From a virus: 20,676 bases of DNA. Below, piece after piece: positions 6,781 to 13,008 of this stretch; the first letter of the stretch is position 1; the number at the start of each line of letters is the position of its first letter. The stretch spans positions 1 to 20,676 of the IMG/VR virus record IMGVR_UViG_3300025430_000134. The stretch is one strand, 5' to 3'. A model generated the notes under the pieces. It had not been told where the DNA came from. It ran no database searches and was given only the letters and a program-made list of their open reading frames with translations. The translations under genes were made by a program, and so were the position numbers.

Positions 6781-6851
6781 GGTGACCAATGGGATTTGAA
6801 CCCATTCTAAGACAGTCACAATGTCTGGTGCTACCATTACACTATGGCCAC
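6781..6851 (-). tRNA. tRNA-His (anticodon GTG)
   Basis: A complete cloverleaf can be folded by eye. The acceptor stem GTGGCCA pairs with TGGTCAC (one G-T pair). A short D arm contains AATGGTAG. The anticodon stem AGACA/TGTCT has loop TTGTGAC, giving anticodon GTG for histidine. The T arm is ATGGG/CCCAT with loop TTCAAAT. The discriminator is C, as expected for tRNA-His. CCA is not encoded (CCT follows). The base before the acceptor is C and not the usual G-1, so the host Thg1-like or processing system would have to add it, or this tRNA lacks it. It lies inside the minus-strand operon. Confidence 0.92.
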
Positions 6852-6874
6852 GCCTAAGCTGTCTTGCTTAGCGT
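6850..6874 (-). other. Hairpin abutting the 5' end of tRNA-His
   Basis: On the minus strand ACGCTAAGC (6874-6866) pairs with GCTTAGGCGT (6859-6850), allowing one bulged G, around a 6-base loop. The stem overlaps the first two tRNA bases. It may present the precursor to RNase P, or compete with the acceptor stem. Confidence 0.5.
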
Positions 6875-6915
6875 AGTTACGATGTCGAAAGGTAGTTTTT
6901 TGGTTCATTGTGAAG

Positions 6916-7176
6916 TTAAAATATTACTGAAACGCCAGCTAATTTCTTAGCCACGTTAGCCAGTTCTTTTGTTGTCTGACCGCTGATAAAGGTATTGATT
7001 TCAATAGCCTTATCAATGATCTCTTCAGTTGTTGGGAACTGAGGAGCCAATTCTGCAGCCTCTTTAGTTGTTTTGTTTAACACTTCCCACGCCGCCATGT
7101 TGGCTTCGTGCTGCTTGATCATCAAGTCTTTAGCTGTGTTAAAAATAGAAAAGCGTAATTCAAATGGTGAAACCAT
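6916..7176 (-). CDS. Hypothetical helical protein of 86 residues
   Basis: The ATG at 7176 has AGGAG with 7 bases of spacing, so the protein starts MVSPFELRFSIFNTAKDLMI; the longer 100-residue version lacks a ribosome site. It is largely helical and mildly charged (KQHEANMAAWEVLNKTTKEA), ending KKLAGVSVIF. The opening recalls a small protein found in T4-like cyanophages, but I cannot name a function. It follows a 200-base leader with motif copy 2 and precedes tRNA-His. Confidence 0.75.
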   Translation of the reverse strand: MVSPFELRFSIFNTAKDLMIKQHEANMAAWEVLNKTTKEAAELAPQFPTTEEIIDKAIEINTFISGQTTKELANVAKKLAGVSVIF

Positions 7177-7218
7177 GGTAAATCTCCTGTGTGTTGTGGT
7201 GTGTGTAAATGCCCGCAT

Positions 7219-7348
7219 TTTGGTACAAAATCCTCACTGTCTTGGGTGTTGTGAGAATGCCAGTGTTCTATGAAGGCGCGCTGGCAGCCTTTGGCCTTCT
7301 TTACGGCCAGAGTGGGGTTAAGGAGCGTCTCACGACGTGTCCTATATT
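7219..7348 (-). promoter_or_regulatory. Structured leader region upstream of the 86-residue protein
   Basis: Between the 11-bp motif at 7349 and the ATG at 7176 lie about 170 bases without a credible gene, more GC-rich than the other gaps. On the minus strand CGTC-GTGA-GACG forms a tight hairpin closed by a GNRA tetraloop (around 7325-7336). GCCAG at 7285-7281 (minus) can pair either with CTGGC at 7310-7306 or with CTGGC at 7263-7259, so two structures exclude each other. TGGCC/GGCCA is a further competing stem. This is compatible with a regulatory leader or a small RNA; I recognise no known family. Confidence 0.4.
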
Positions 7349-7359
7349 TACTAATACGC
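7349..7359 (-). promoter_or_regulatory. Conserved 11-bp motif, copy 2
   Basis: Minus-strand GCGTATTAGTA, followed 2 bases later by TATAGG. It stands 20 bases after the stop of the 80-residue gene and heads the leader, 86-aa protein, tRNA and small terminase block. See the other copies at 5901, 8996 and 17004. Confidence 0.6.
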
Positions 7360-7378
7360 TTTTTTGAAGCCTTCCGCC

Positions 7379-7621
7379 CTAGTCCGGAATAATGATCTTG
7401 CGGACCGGCTTTTCCTTTTTCTTTTGCTCTTCTTCCATCATCTTTCTGAAGGTTGGCATCATCTCATTGACAATCAGCTTGGTCATTGCCTCTGCCTTGA
7501 GCCGGTCTTCCATCTCTTTTTCTTCGCTGTTTCGCTTAGTTCTCTCATCCACCGCGTTTGCAATGTTGTTGCCAAACTTGCGGTGCTTTAAGAACTGGCG
7601 GATGAAATTTTCATCACTCAT
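7379..7621 (-). CDS. Hypothetical charged helical protein, 80 residues
   Basis: The ATG at 7621 gives MSDENFIRQFLKHRKFGNNI as the start and overlaps the upstream gene by 8 bases. From about residue 23 to 76 the chain is nearly all helix, with dense Lys/Glu (RTKRNSEEKEMEDRLKAEAM then MMEEEQKKKEKPV), probably a coiled coil. It is the last gene of the block that begins at 8996. The function is unknown. Confidence 0.75.
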   Translation of the reverse strand: MSDENFIRQFLKHRKFGNNIANAVDERTKRNSEEKEMEDRLKAEAMTKLIVNEMMPTFRKMMEEEQKKKEKPVRKIIIPD

Positions 7622-7808
7622 CTTTTGTTTCCAGTAATGCCTTGAACTGGGGCTCACCTTGCTGCTGGATTAGCGCAATCAATCCGGCTGATGCAACGTA
7701 TGGTGCCTGCCCAAGGATGTGCAGGATTGCATTGGTTTGTTTTACTGTGAATTTAAATTCAAGGATCTCGTTTTCCAACGGGTCTGATTGTTGTACTTGT
7801 TCTGTCAT
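7614..7808 (-). CDS. Hypothetical protein, 64 residues
   Basis: Starts MTEQVQQSDPLENEILEFKF and continues TVKQTNAILHILGQAPYVAS and AGLIALIQQQGEPQF. The pattern is familiar from small phage proteins often found near structural genes, but I cannot give a role. The ATG has AAAGG at 7 bases and overlaps the previous stop as ATGA. There is one amphipathic helix, no membrane segment and no catalytic motif. Confidence 0.78.
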   Translation of the reverse strand: MTEQVQQSDPLENEILEFKFTVKQTNAILHILGQAPYVASAGLIALIQQQGEPQFKALLETKDE

Positions 7809-8086
7809 TTTTTACCTTTCTTTTTAATTGGGAACATTGCCTCTCTTGCTGCTAACTTAACTGGGTCTGTGCAATATTGATCTAATTCCATTTTGCGGTA
7901 GTACGTATCCATTAGCTTTTCCATTCGCATGTCGTGAAGTGCCTTGATACCAAGTAGTGCTGTGGCCACTTCATCTTCTGTCATTGGTCTGGGCGCGTCA
8001 CCATGGTGCTTGTACAGCAGATCAATGTCTTCGCTGGTTTGCCACGCCACCATGATGGCTGATTCTAAGTCTATTTGGTTATTCAT
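7805..8086 (-). CDS. Hypothetical protein, 93 residues
   Basis: An acidic N-terminal half (MNNQIDLESAIMVAWQTSED) with HHGDAPRPMTEDEVATALLG in the middle, then DTYYRKMELDQYC and a strongly basic tail (PIKKKGKK). Both ends overlap neighbours as ATGA, so translation is coupled. I recognise no family. Confidence 0.75.
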   Translation of the reverse strand: MNNQIDLESAIMVAWQTSEDIDLLYKHHGDAPRPMTEDEVATALLGIKALHDMRMEKLMDTYYRKMELDQYCTDPVKLAAREAMFPIKKKGKK

Positions 8087-8304
8087 TTCATCCTCTTCTT
8101 AGCTTTTTTAAGTTCTGTTGCAAAGTCTGCGCTAAACCATTTACCTACGATTTCAAGGGCCGGCATCATTTCTTGATACGCCGCCACATCATCTTCGTGA
8201 TTGACGGCACCACTTTTTAGCATTTGCTTCATGCTAACATAAGAATCTGCCAGCACATTTACCACAATCTGGTCCGCAAAATCATCATCAATTTCTACAA
8301 TCAT
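8083..8304 (-). CDS. Hypothetical protein, 73 residues
   Basis: I use the ATG at 8304: it overlaps the DUF3310 stop as ATGA and has AGGAG 8 bases upstream, whereas the GTG at 8313 is only 1 base from that site. The protein begins MIVEIDDDFADQIVVNVLAD, an acidic start, has a central helix, and ends in a basic KKAKKRMK. The function is unknown. Confidence 0.75.
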   Translation of the reverse strand: MIVEIDDDFADQIVVNVLADSYVSMKQMLKSGAVNHEDDVAAYQEMMPALEIVGKWFSADFATELKKAKKRMK

Positions 8305-8522
8305 TTTCCACACTCCTCTATTTTTGTTCGTTTTGTAATTTCGCGGTCAATATACCAACGCGCCTTGCGTAGGTCTTCAACTGCGTCTCGTTTTAAATCA
8401 CAGCGCCAAATATATTTAAGCGCATTGCCAAGGTTAAATCCCATGTGCTCAGTGATTTGAATACATTCTATTCCGCTTGGATGCTCGGTGTAATGTTTAG
8501 GCTGGTTGACTGGATCGTGCAT
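8301..8522 (-). CDS. DUF3310 family protein (phage nucleotide kinase-like)
   Basis: At 73 residues it is almost entirely the DUF3310 domain: VNQPKHYTEHPSGIECIQIT (5-24), EHMGFNLGNALKYIWRC (25-41) and LKRDAVEDLRKARWYIDREI (43-62). Phage T7 gene 1.7, a nucleotide kinase, carries this domain, so a role in nucleotide metabolism fits with the reductase elsewhere in the window. The domain alone is short, and activity is not shown by sequence. AAGGA precedes the ATG by 6 bases; it overlaps the upstream gene by 26 bases and the next by ATGA. Confidence 0.92.
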   Translation of the reverse strand: MHDPVNQPKHYTEHPSGIECIQITEHMGFNLGNALKYIWRCDLKRDAVEDLRKARWYIDREITKRTKIEECGK

Positions 8523-8688
8523 GCTTTTTCCTTAATTCATTTTCAACAGCGGCAATCTCTTCAGGGCTGTCGCAAACCCACATAGTCAATATCTTATCAA
8601 ACAAAGAGGTATCAATGTCTTCTACACCAGAGATGGTTTCAAATATCGGATAGCCTTTGTACTCATGCTCAACAATAAATGTGCTCAT
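8497..8688 (-). CDS. Hypothetical protein, 63 residues
   Basis: Begins MSTFIVEHEYKGYPIFETIS and ends KKHARSSQPA. The first half suggests beta strands; DSPEEIAAVENELRKKH is a helix. The ATG overlaps the upstream stop as ATGA. It is located between the sigma-4-like gene and DUF3310. No family recognised. Confidence 0.72.
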   Translation of the reverse strand: MSTFIVEHEYKGYPIFETISGVEDIDTSLFDKILTMWVCDSPEEIAAVENELRKKHARSSQPA

Positions 8689-8996
8689 AAACCAAGTTCC
8701 TTTTTAATAAATTCAACACCTTTTTCAAAATGATACCGCCAATACTTTTCTGTTACTTTTAAATCTTTATATGTAAGCCCTTCTAAAAAACCATGAATAA
8801 TTTCACGTTGTTTTTCGGGCATACGTTCATAAACCAAACGTCGTATATCTAAAATATCTTCAGGGCGCCATGGAAGAAATGGGTCAATTACATCCACGGG
8901 AATACCATCCATATCATCTTGCTCAATTGGATCTAACTCTTCATCGGATAAACGTGGGGTTGCAGCCTTGATTATACTTGTTTTTTTCATAGTCAT
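8685..8996 (-). CDS. Small DNA-binding protein resembling sigma factor region 4
   Basis: From the ATG at 8996 (overlapping the helicase stop as ATGA) the protein has 103 residues. Residues about 1-50 are acidic (DEELDPIEQDDMDGIPVDVI). The C-terminal half, MPEKQREIIHGFLEGLTYKD then LKVTEKYWRYHFEKGVEFIK, matches the layout of sigma-70 region 4: KQREII, a short first helix, a turn at GLTYKDL, then a recognition helix around TEKYWRYHFEKG. There is no region 2 in this protein. A separate protein at 17999-18571 has regions 1.2-3 and no region 4. It might bind -35 DNA or the RNA polymerase beta flap. It could also be a plain HTH regulator. The TTG at 9008 lies inside the 11-bp motif and is not favoured. 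Confidence 0.72.
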   Translation of the reverse strand: MTMKKTSIIKAATPRLSDEELDPIEQDDMDGIPVDVIDPFLPWRPEDILDIRRLVYERMPEKQREIIHGFLEGLTYKDLKVTEKYWRYHFEKGVEFIKKELGL

Positions 8997-10345
8997 ACTA
9001 ATACGCAATTTAGGTCATTTAAAAGTGCTTCTTGCAAATTTATTTTGCCTTCCAATACTTTTATAACGCGCTCGTCAATACTGTCAGACACGGTCAGGTG
9101 ATGAATGATAACCGGTTTTTCTTGCCCTTGGCGGTAGATCCGAGCATTCGCCTGGATGTAGTTCTCTGAGCTCCATGGTAGATCGAACCAGACCGTCTGT
9201 GCTGTGTCTCCAACGTTGCACTGTAGATTGAGCCCGATACCTCCGGATTGCGGGTGGGCAAGCAGCATACGAATCTTGCCACCACGCCACGCTTCAATGT
9301 TGTCATCGTCCAGCACCACCGCTTCTGGGAACTGAAGACGTATTCGCTGGAGCGAATGCTTGAAATGATAGAAGACAAGTGTGGGGCTGGAAGATTCTTC
9401 CATGATCGACTCAAGGTATTCCAGTTTAGCGCGGTGTACTTCTTGGACATCTCCTTCTTCAGTATAGACCGCTCCCGATGTAAATTGGAGCATCTTGTTC
9501 GCCAGTGCCGCTGCTGTTGGAGCTGTGATTTTTTCTTTCTTGATGTCAACGACCATGTCTTTTCTAAGTTCGTCATATTTACTCCTTACGTTTTTGTCTA
9601 TCTGAATAGGGTGGTACAGCTTGGTGCACTCTGGTAATTGCAAATATTCTTCTGCCTTGAGTGAGAAGCAAATGTCCTCAATTTTGCCTTGGATCTGCTT
9701 ATCGGCGCCCGGCTTTAGTTTCCAACTATACACGACGCGGGTGTGGCGGTTCATCTGATCTGGCACCATGTACTTATCCCTAAACTTGGTAAGGCTAGTC
9801 TCTAAACGTTGCCCTAAGTCCAATATACCCACCTGGGACCAGAGATCAGACATGCCCTGAGGGGTAGGTGTGCCAGTGAGGATAACGCGGCGCTTAAAGC
9901 CCTTTAAATGCTTTTTGAGTGCCTTAAAACGCTTGGTGCTAGGATCCTTAAACCGGCTGCTCTCATCAATTACTAAGTTAGTGAACACTAACATATCTGC
10001 GGCGTCTGTAAGCCAAACTACGTTTTCAAGATTTATCAAATAAACATCGGCTTTGGTTTTCAGTGCGGCTTCTCGCTGGGCTGGTGTGCCCATGATTTTG
10101 ACAACTTTTAACTGGCTCAAATGCTCCCACTTCTTGACTTCTGTATCCCAGACTGTCTCTGCTACTCGTTTGGGGGCTATGATCAATGTCTTGCCATCGA
10201 ACTGTTCGGCTATGATTGTAAGTGTGGTTGTAGTCTTGCCAAGGCCTGGGGGTAGAAAGAGCCCAAGGTTTGGAATGGTCGTAGCTTTCTTGATTAGTTC
10301 TTTTTGATACGGGTGTAGCTGGTTTCTTTTGAGCATCTTTATCAT
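8993..10345 (-). CDS. SNF2-family helicase/ATPase
   Basis: A 450-residue superfamily 2 enzyme with the helicase motifs in order: HPYQKELI (11-18), Walker A PPGLGKTTT (32-40), TLIIAPKRV (53-61), Walker B-type VIDESSRFKD (125-134), LTGTP (156-160), and in the second lobe LVFYHFKHSL (323-332), AHPQSGGIGLNLQ (363-375) and the arginine-finger motif QANARIYRQGQ (398-408). DESS in place of DEAH is common in phage members. It would move on double-stranded DNA using ATP, likely to remodel replication or recombination intermediates. It sits with the VRR-NUC and HNH nucleases, a usual phage grouping. The ATG overlaps the HNH stop (ATGA); no independent ribosome site is visible, so coupled translation is expected. 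The last codons include motif copy 3. Confidence 0.95.
   Translation of the reverse strand: MIKMLKRNQLHPYQKELIKKATTIPNLGLFLPPGLGKTTTTLTIIAEQFDGKTLIIAPKRVAETVWDTEVKKWEHLSQLKVVKIMGTPAQREAALKTKADVYLINLENVVWLTDAADMLVFTNLVIDESSRFKDPSTKRFKALKKHLKGFKRRVILTGTPTPQGMSDLWSQVGILDLGQRLETSLTKFRDKYMVPDQMNRHTRVVYSWKLKPGADKQIQGKIEDICFSLKAEEYLQLPECTKLYHPIQIDKNVRSKYDELRKDMVVDIKKEKITAPTAAALANKMLQFTSGAVYTEEGDVQEVHRAKLEYLESIMEESSSPTLVFYHFKHSLQRIRLQFPEAVVLDDDNIEAWRGGKIRMLLAHPQSGGIGLNLQCNVGDTAQTVWFDLPWSSENYIQANARIYRQGQEKPVIIHHLTVSDSIDERVIKVLEGKINLQEALLNDLNCVLV
8996..9006 (-). promoter_or_regulatory. Conserved 11-bp motif, copy 3, in the 3' end of the helicase gene
   Basis: Minus-strand GCGTATTAGTA encodes the last helicase residues and ends at the A of the ATG of the sigma-4-like gene. 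TATGAAA follows 4 bases on. That the same 11 bases recur in coding DNA suggests selection at the DNA level. If it is a promoter here, transcription would begin inside the sigma-4-like gene, and the leader would be very short. Confidence 0.5.
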
Positions 10346-10791
10346 TCATGTTTGTTACTCTTGTCACGGTTTTGTTTTTTGGTTAGGAGTTGTAAGTTCC
10401 AAGGCACATGCAAACCTGATACATTTTTACCATTAAGTGGAATGATGTGGTCAACTTCCCACAACTGTCCTGTAAATTGTTGCAAAATTTTTGCACGTTT
10501 GTACCATATTTTAATTTCCTCAACAAAAACATTTTTAATCCATTTGGGTTTTCTTTGATTACGTTTGGCTCTTACCTTTGCTGCAATTGCGTTCATGTTA
10601 CCACGATTATCAGCTTGCCAATTTCTGATACGCTGGTTTTCTTTTTCATATTTAAAAGGACAACGCCAAAATTCAACAAAGTATTTGTCTTTTTTGTTTT
10701 TAAGATTGCCGTAACCCCAAAACCGAAAACCGTCATCACGATAATCACCTTTTTTAAAAGGCTGTCCGGTGTCAGGATTTAAGCGCCGCAT
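10342..10791 (-). CDS. HNH endonuclease
   Basis: I take the ATG at 10791, with GAGGA 8 bases before it, giving 149 residues starting MRRLNPDTGQPFKKGDYRDD. The HNH core is at the end: LWEVDHIIPLNGKNVSGLHV then PWNLQLLTKKQNRDKSNKHE, with D-H and N as the catalytic and structural residues. The N-terminal part is basic and aromatic (FRFWGYGNLKNKKDK), likely for DNA binding. It overlaps the VRR-NUC gene by 20 bases and the helicase by ATGA. This gene is likely a free-standing homing or host-DNA nuclease; it does not show an intron or intein around it. Confidence 0.88.
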   Translation of the reverse strand: MRRLNPDTGQPFKKGDYRDDGFRFWGYGNLKNKKDKYFVEFWRCPFKYEKENQRIRNWQADNRGNMNAIAAKVRAKRNQRKPKWIKNVFVEEIKIWYKRAKILQQFTGQLWEVDHIIPLNGKNVSGLHVPWNLQLLTKKQNRDKSNKHE

Positions 10792-11074
10792 TAACAAATT
10801 CCTCAACGTCTTCTTTTGATCTAAGAACATGAACAGGAAACCCCTGCTCACCCAGCTCGTCGAACACGAGCACTTGTCTTGGACTTAGTACCCCCGTTGC
10901 TGTTTTTAGTTCTACGAGGTACACTTTTTGGTTCAGAAACACTATCCGGTCCGGCACTCCCGTTATTGAGCTCAGCCATTTGAAGGAGAGCCCCGAGGAC
11001 TTTTTCACTAGTTTCGTTAGATGCTGTTCTATTGCGCTTTCTAGAATTTGCACGTTTTTCATCCTCCGTTGCAT
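10772..11074 (-). CDS. VRR-NUC domain nuclease, largely overlapping the upstream gene
   Basis: A 100-residue protein that is almost all VRR-NUC fold (PD-(D/E)XK type): ESAIEQHLTKLVKK (12-25), GVPDRIV (39-45), VYLVELKTATG (51-61) and SPRQ (64-67). D42, E55 and K57 fit the catalytic pattern and E12 the leading glutamate. Such single-domain phage enzymes cut branched or flap DNA. About 227 bases (10848-11074) are shared in another frame with the HExxH protein gene. The start is uncertain: ATG at 11074 has no ribosome site, while a GTG at 11053 follows GGAGG by 9 bases. It precedes the HNH and SNF2 genes, a classic phage neighbourhood. Confidence 0.9.
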   Translation of the reverse strand: MQRRMKNVQILESAIEQHLTKLVKKSSGLSFKWLSSITGVPDRIVFLNQKVYLVELKTATGVLSPRQVLVFDELGEQGFPVHVLRSKEDVEEFVNAALKS

Positions 11075-11480
11075 AAATTGAAAATACTTGTTTAAAAATG
11101 TGTTCGCCTAAGTAGGAGCGTGACTCATCACCAATTTTAGATTCATCTTCGCCAATGTACTCAAAGACGTGAGTTGTTGTGTGGGATACCTCATGGTAGA
11201 TAATACCCATGCGCTCTAACGCATCTAGTTTTGCCATGTCTTCGTAGTTAAACACGATAGCCATCATGGCAAACTGTGTGCCTTCTTGTTGGATGTAATG
11301 CGACTCAGCTAACCCAAGATCCAAGGAGTTATGTTTGGCAGTGATCTTGGAGTCTTTCAATGCCTGCTGAAAAGCAGCATCAGAAAAGCACACCTTGATC
11401 GTAATACCAAAGTGTCCAGTATCCGCTACGTAGTAGGGCTTATCGGCCAAAAGGGATTGTTGCTCGGAGTTCTTCGTCAC
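10848..11480 (-). CDS. HExxH-motif protein (putative metallopeptidase-like), 210 residues
   Basis: The N-terminal part (residues about 15-140) is folded-looking, with YVADTGHFGITIKVCFSD, FAMMAIVFNYEDMAKLDALE and RMGIIYHEVSHTTTHVFEYI, followed by GEDESKIGDESRSYLGEHIF. HEVSH (96-100) is a zinc-peptidase HExxH. Protein or metal activity is not shown beyond that. The last 70 residues (from KRANSRKRN onward) are basic, Ser/Asn/Gly-rich and likely disordered; this stretch is overprinted by the VRR-NUC gene in another frame. The start is GTG at 11480 and overlaps the 55-residue gene by 41 bases; no strong ribosome site is seen. It resembles a recurring phage protein next to replication nucleases, but its role is unknown to me. 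Confidence 0.8.
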   Translation of the reverse strand: MTKNSEQQSLLADKPYYVADTGHFGITIKVCFSDAAFQQALKDSKITAKHNSLDLGLAESHYIQQEGTQFAMMAIVFNYEDMAKLDALERMGIIYHEVSHTTTHVFEYIGEDESKIGDESRSYLGEHIFKQVFSIYATEDEKRANSRKRNRTASNETSEKVLGALLQMAELNNGSAGPDSVSEPKSVPRRTKNSNGGTKSKTSARVRRAG

Positions 11481-11607
11481 GTTGTTTTTCCAATTCTTCC
11501 AATGTTGGTACGCCGTTTTTAAAAATAGTATCCCAGTTTTTATTAAACTGCTCTAAATTTTGTGGTGGGATTTGTTTGTCTCCCTTGCCGCCATCGTGTT
11601 TTGTCAT
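11440..11607 (-). CDS. Hypothetical protein, 55 residues
   Basis: Begins MTKHDGGKGDKQIPPQNLEQ and continues FNKNWDTIFKNGVPTLEELE, ending IPFGR. The ATG at 11607 overlaps the upstream stop as ATGA, with AAGGA 6 bases before it. Polar and likely partly disordered. No family recognised. Confidence 0.7.
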   Translation of the reverse strand: MTKHDGGKGDKQIPPQNLEQFNKNWDTIFKNGVPTLEELEKQRDEELRATIPFGR

Positions 11608-11882
11608 TTTGGTTCCTTTGCTTTCTTAAGGCCGAGGGCCTTGCGTAGTTCATGGCTGTGTAGCTTCTTGCCTGGATCCTTTACCTCACCGGTTTCTTTG
11701 GCTACCTTAGCGGCTTCTTTGCGGTCAGCAAACTTGCCGTTGGATAACAGGAAGCCACGCTTGTCTTTCTTTACGCCAGCCTTTAGCTCGATCTCTTTGT
11801 GGGAGTATGCAGCAGTGTCCTTGATAATCTTGCCGCTCTTGGTCTTGATTGCTGGTTCAACTACTTTAATCTTTGTTGCCAT
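11604..11882 (-). CDS. Hypothetical basic protein, 92 residues
   Basis: Starts MATKIKVVEPAIKTKSGKII. KAGVKKDKRGFLLSNGKFAD then RKEAAKVAKETGEVK resembles a recurring phage pattern in which residues G(F)...(S/N)G(K/R)...R(K/E)EA...A form a small domain. The C-terminus is a basic helix (HSHELRKALGLKKAKEPK). AAGGA lies 6 bases before the ATG. It overlaps the membrane-protein gene by 17 bases. The function is unknown; nucleic-acid binding is possible from charge only. Confidence 0.78.
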   Translation of the reverse strand: MATKIKVVEPAIKTKSGKIIKDTAAYSHKEIELKAGVKKDKRGFLLSNGKFADRKEAAKVAKETGEVKDPGKKLHSHELRKALGLKKAKEPK

Positions 11883-12060
11883 TTTGGTTCCTTTGTTCTA
11901 CGTGCCATTTGCACAGTTGTTTGTAATAAGCAATATCAATCTCGTACTGAATAACCTTCTTGTCATAGATTGCTTTTTGCTCTTCTAGGTCTTTGTCTTT
12001 TGGTTTTATAAACAGGCCGGCCATGAAGCCTATTAACAGTGCTATTCCTATGTCAATCAT
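11866..12060 (-). CDS. Small single-span membrane protein with coiled-coil tail
   Basis: The 64-residue product (ATG at 12060) starts MIDIGIALLIGFMAGLFIKP, a membrane segment at about 4-18, followed by a charged helix KDKDLEEQKAIYDKKVIQYE and YYKQLCKWHVEQ. The layout resembles phage spanin i-type or anchor proteins, though nothing confirms a lysis role. The ATG overlaps the previous gene by 8 bases; AGG lies about 9-10 bases upstream. Confidence 0.72.
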   Translation of the reverse strand: MIDIGIALLIGFMAGLFIKPKDKDLEEQKAIYDKKVIQYEIDIAYYKQLCKWHVEQRNQNGNKD

Positions 12061-12172
12061 TTCGATGGTACCTGTCGTTAGGGTTGGCCAGCATGCTGGC
12101 AATAAGCTCGTCGGTGGTTGGGAACCACTGGATGACTTTGAGCCCGTCTGCTTGGTAGATGGTGAAGCTCAT
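12053..12172 (-). CDS. Very small protein, 39 residues
   Basis: MSFTIYQADGLKVIQWFPTT followed by DELIASMLANPNDRYHRND. The ATG overlaps the upstream stop as ATGA and the stop overlaps the membrane gene start by 8 bases. Support rests on this tight tiling and protein-like composition; the function is unknown. Confidence 0.6.
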   Translation of the reverse strand: MSFTIYQADGLKVIQWFPTTDELIASMLANPNDRYHRND

Positions 12173-12393
12173 TCTTTTCTCAACATTTTTGCAATTTGGA
12201 AACAAAGTTCAATGTGCTCTGTTGGTGAATCAGATAGCTGTACTCTTAACAGTTTACCCTCTTTGTTTTTAAGTTGGCAAATTGCTATAGCAATAGCTTC
12301 GGCAGTTGCTGATGCGGTGTTCATTGCCATAAGTTCATCAATAGATTCTTGTGCTAGTTTAGTAATTCTTTCCATTGCTTCATTGTGTGTCAT
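12169..12393 (-). CDS. Hypothetical helical protein, 74 residues
   Basis: Starts MTHNEAMERITKLAQESIDE, then AMNTASATAEAIAIAICQLK, ending LCFQIAKMLRKE. Mostly helical, with no membrane segment long enough to call. AGGAG lies 8 bases before the ATG. No family recognised. Confidence 0.75.
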   Translation of the reverse strand: MTHNEAMERITKLAQESIDELMAMNTASATAEAIAIAICQLKNKEGKLLRVQLSDSPTEHIELCFQIAKMLRKE

Positions 12394-12396
12394 AAC

Positions 12397-12585
12397 CTAT
12401 TCTCCTATTCCGTGGGCGCGTTCGATGGCGCGGGCGAACTCAAGGTAATTAAACTGCTCAAACGGCTCTTCATTATCCAGCGTGTAATCTGTGAATGTGC
12501 ACTGTTCCATAATTTCTCTAATTTGTTGATTAGTCAACGGGGTGCGTTGCGCATCTTGCCGGTCTTGTGTGGTGAAGGTGGTCAT
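12397..12585 (-). CDS. Hypothetical protein, 62 residues
   Basis: Polar N-terminus (MTTFTTQDRQDAQRTPLTNQ) followed by QIREIMEQCTFTDYTLDNEE and a helix ending YLEFARAIERAHGIGE. The ARAIERAHGI ending recurs in unrelated small phage proteins in my memory; its role is not known. ATGA overlap at the start; 3 bases separate it from the next gene. Confidence 0.75.
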   Translation of the reverse strand: MTTFTTQDRQDAQRTPLTNQQIREIMEQCTFTDYTLDNEEPFEQFNYLEFARAIERAHGIGE

Positions 12586-12896
12586 TCATCGTCCCTCATT
12601 GGCCATTCTGTATACATCATCGGTGTCCCTACAATATGCTCTTTGCCTGTCACTGCGGCAATAAATTCATGCGGGCTGACTTTGTTGTAGCTTCCATTGA
12701 TTGCTTTTTCATAGTCACCAAACTTATCCTCAAACTGGGCAATCATCATATCTGCTGCAGCGATAGAATTGTCCTGCGCTTTTACTTGCTTTTTCAACGC
12801 CTCTATTTCAGCTTGTTGCTGGCGTGTTGTGTTATTTAATTCAATAATTAACGCTGAGTTTTCTTTAAGCAAATCAGCTAGTTCATTTGCGTTCAT
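12582..12896 (-). CDS. MNANELA-family protein, 104 residues
   Basis: I use the ATG at 12896, giving MNANELADLLKENSALIIEL; AAAGG and GAGAA lie just upstream. A coiled coil follows (NTTRQQQAEIEALKKQVKAQ), then AAADMMIAQFEDKFGDYEKA and a C-terminal part ending YTEWPMRDDE. It shares the first eight residues and the RQQQAEIEALK motif with three other proteins in 13252-14173. The function is unknown. Its ribosome-site region is a copy of a 22-base repeat found at other gene starts nearby. Confidence 0.82.
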   Translation of the reverse strand: MNANELADLLKENSALIIELNNTTRQQQAEIEALKKQVKAQDNSIAAADMMIAQFEDKFGDYEKAINGSYNKVSPHEFIAAVTGKEHIVGTPMMYTEWPMRDDE

Positions 12897-12912
12897 TTCT
12901 CTTGTGCCTTTC

Positions 12913-13008
12913 TTAGCAATGTTTACTTGCAATAATCATCATAAAAGATTGAAAAATTACAATAATACTTAGAATTGTTATCGTTACTCTGCTCCAAAAT
13001 GTAGTCAT
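12913..13008 (-). CDS. Tiny membrane protein, 31 residues
   Basis: MTTFWSRVTITILSIIVIFQ then SFMMIIASKHC. One hydrophobic helix at about 8-27. ATGA overlap with the 35-residue gene. The stop lies just inside the repeat that holds the next gene's ribosome site. Support is by tiling and composition only. Confidence 0.5.
   Translation of the reverse strand: MTTFWSRVTITILSIIVIFQSFMMIIASKHC

Noticed and set aside
9094-9576. Minus-strand open frame of 160 codons inside the SNF2 gene
   Set aside because: Off-frame shadow of the helicase, no ribosome site.
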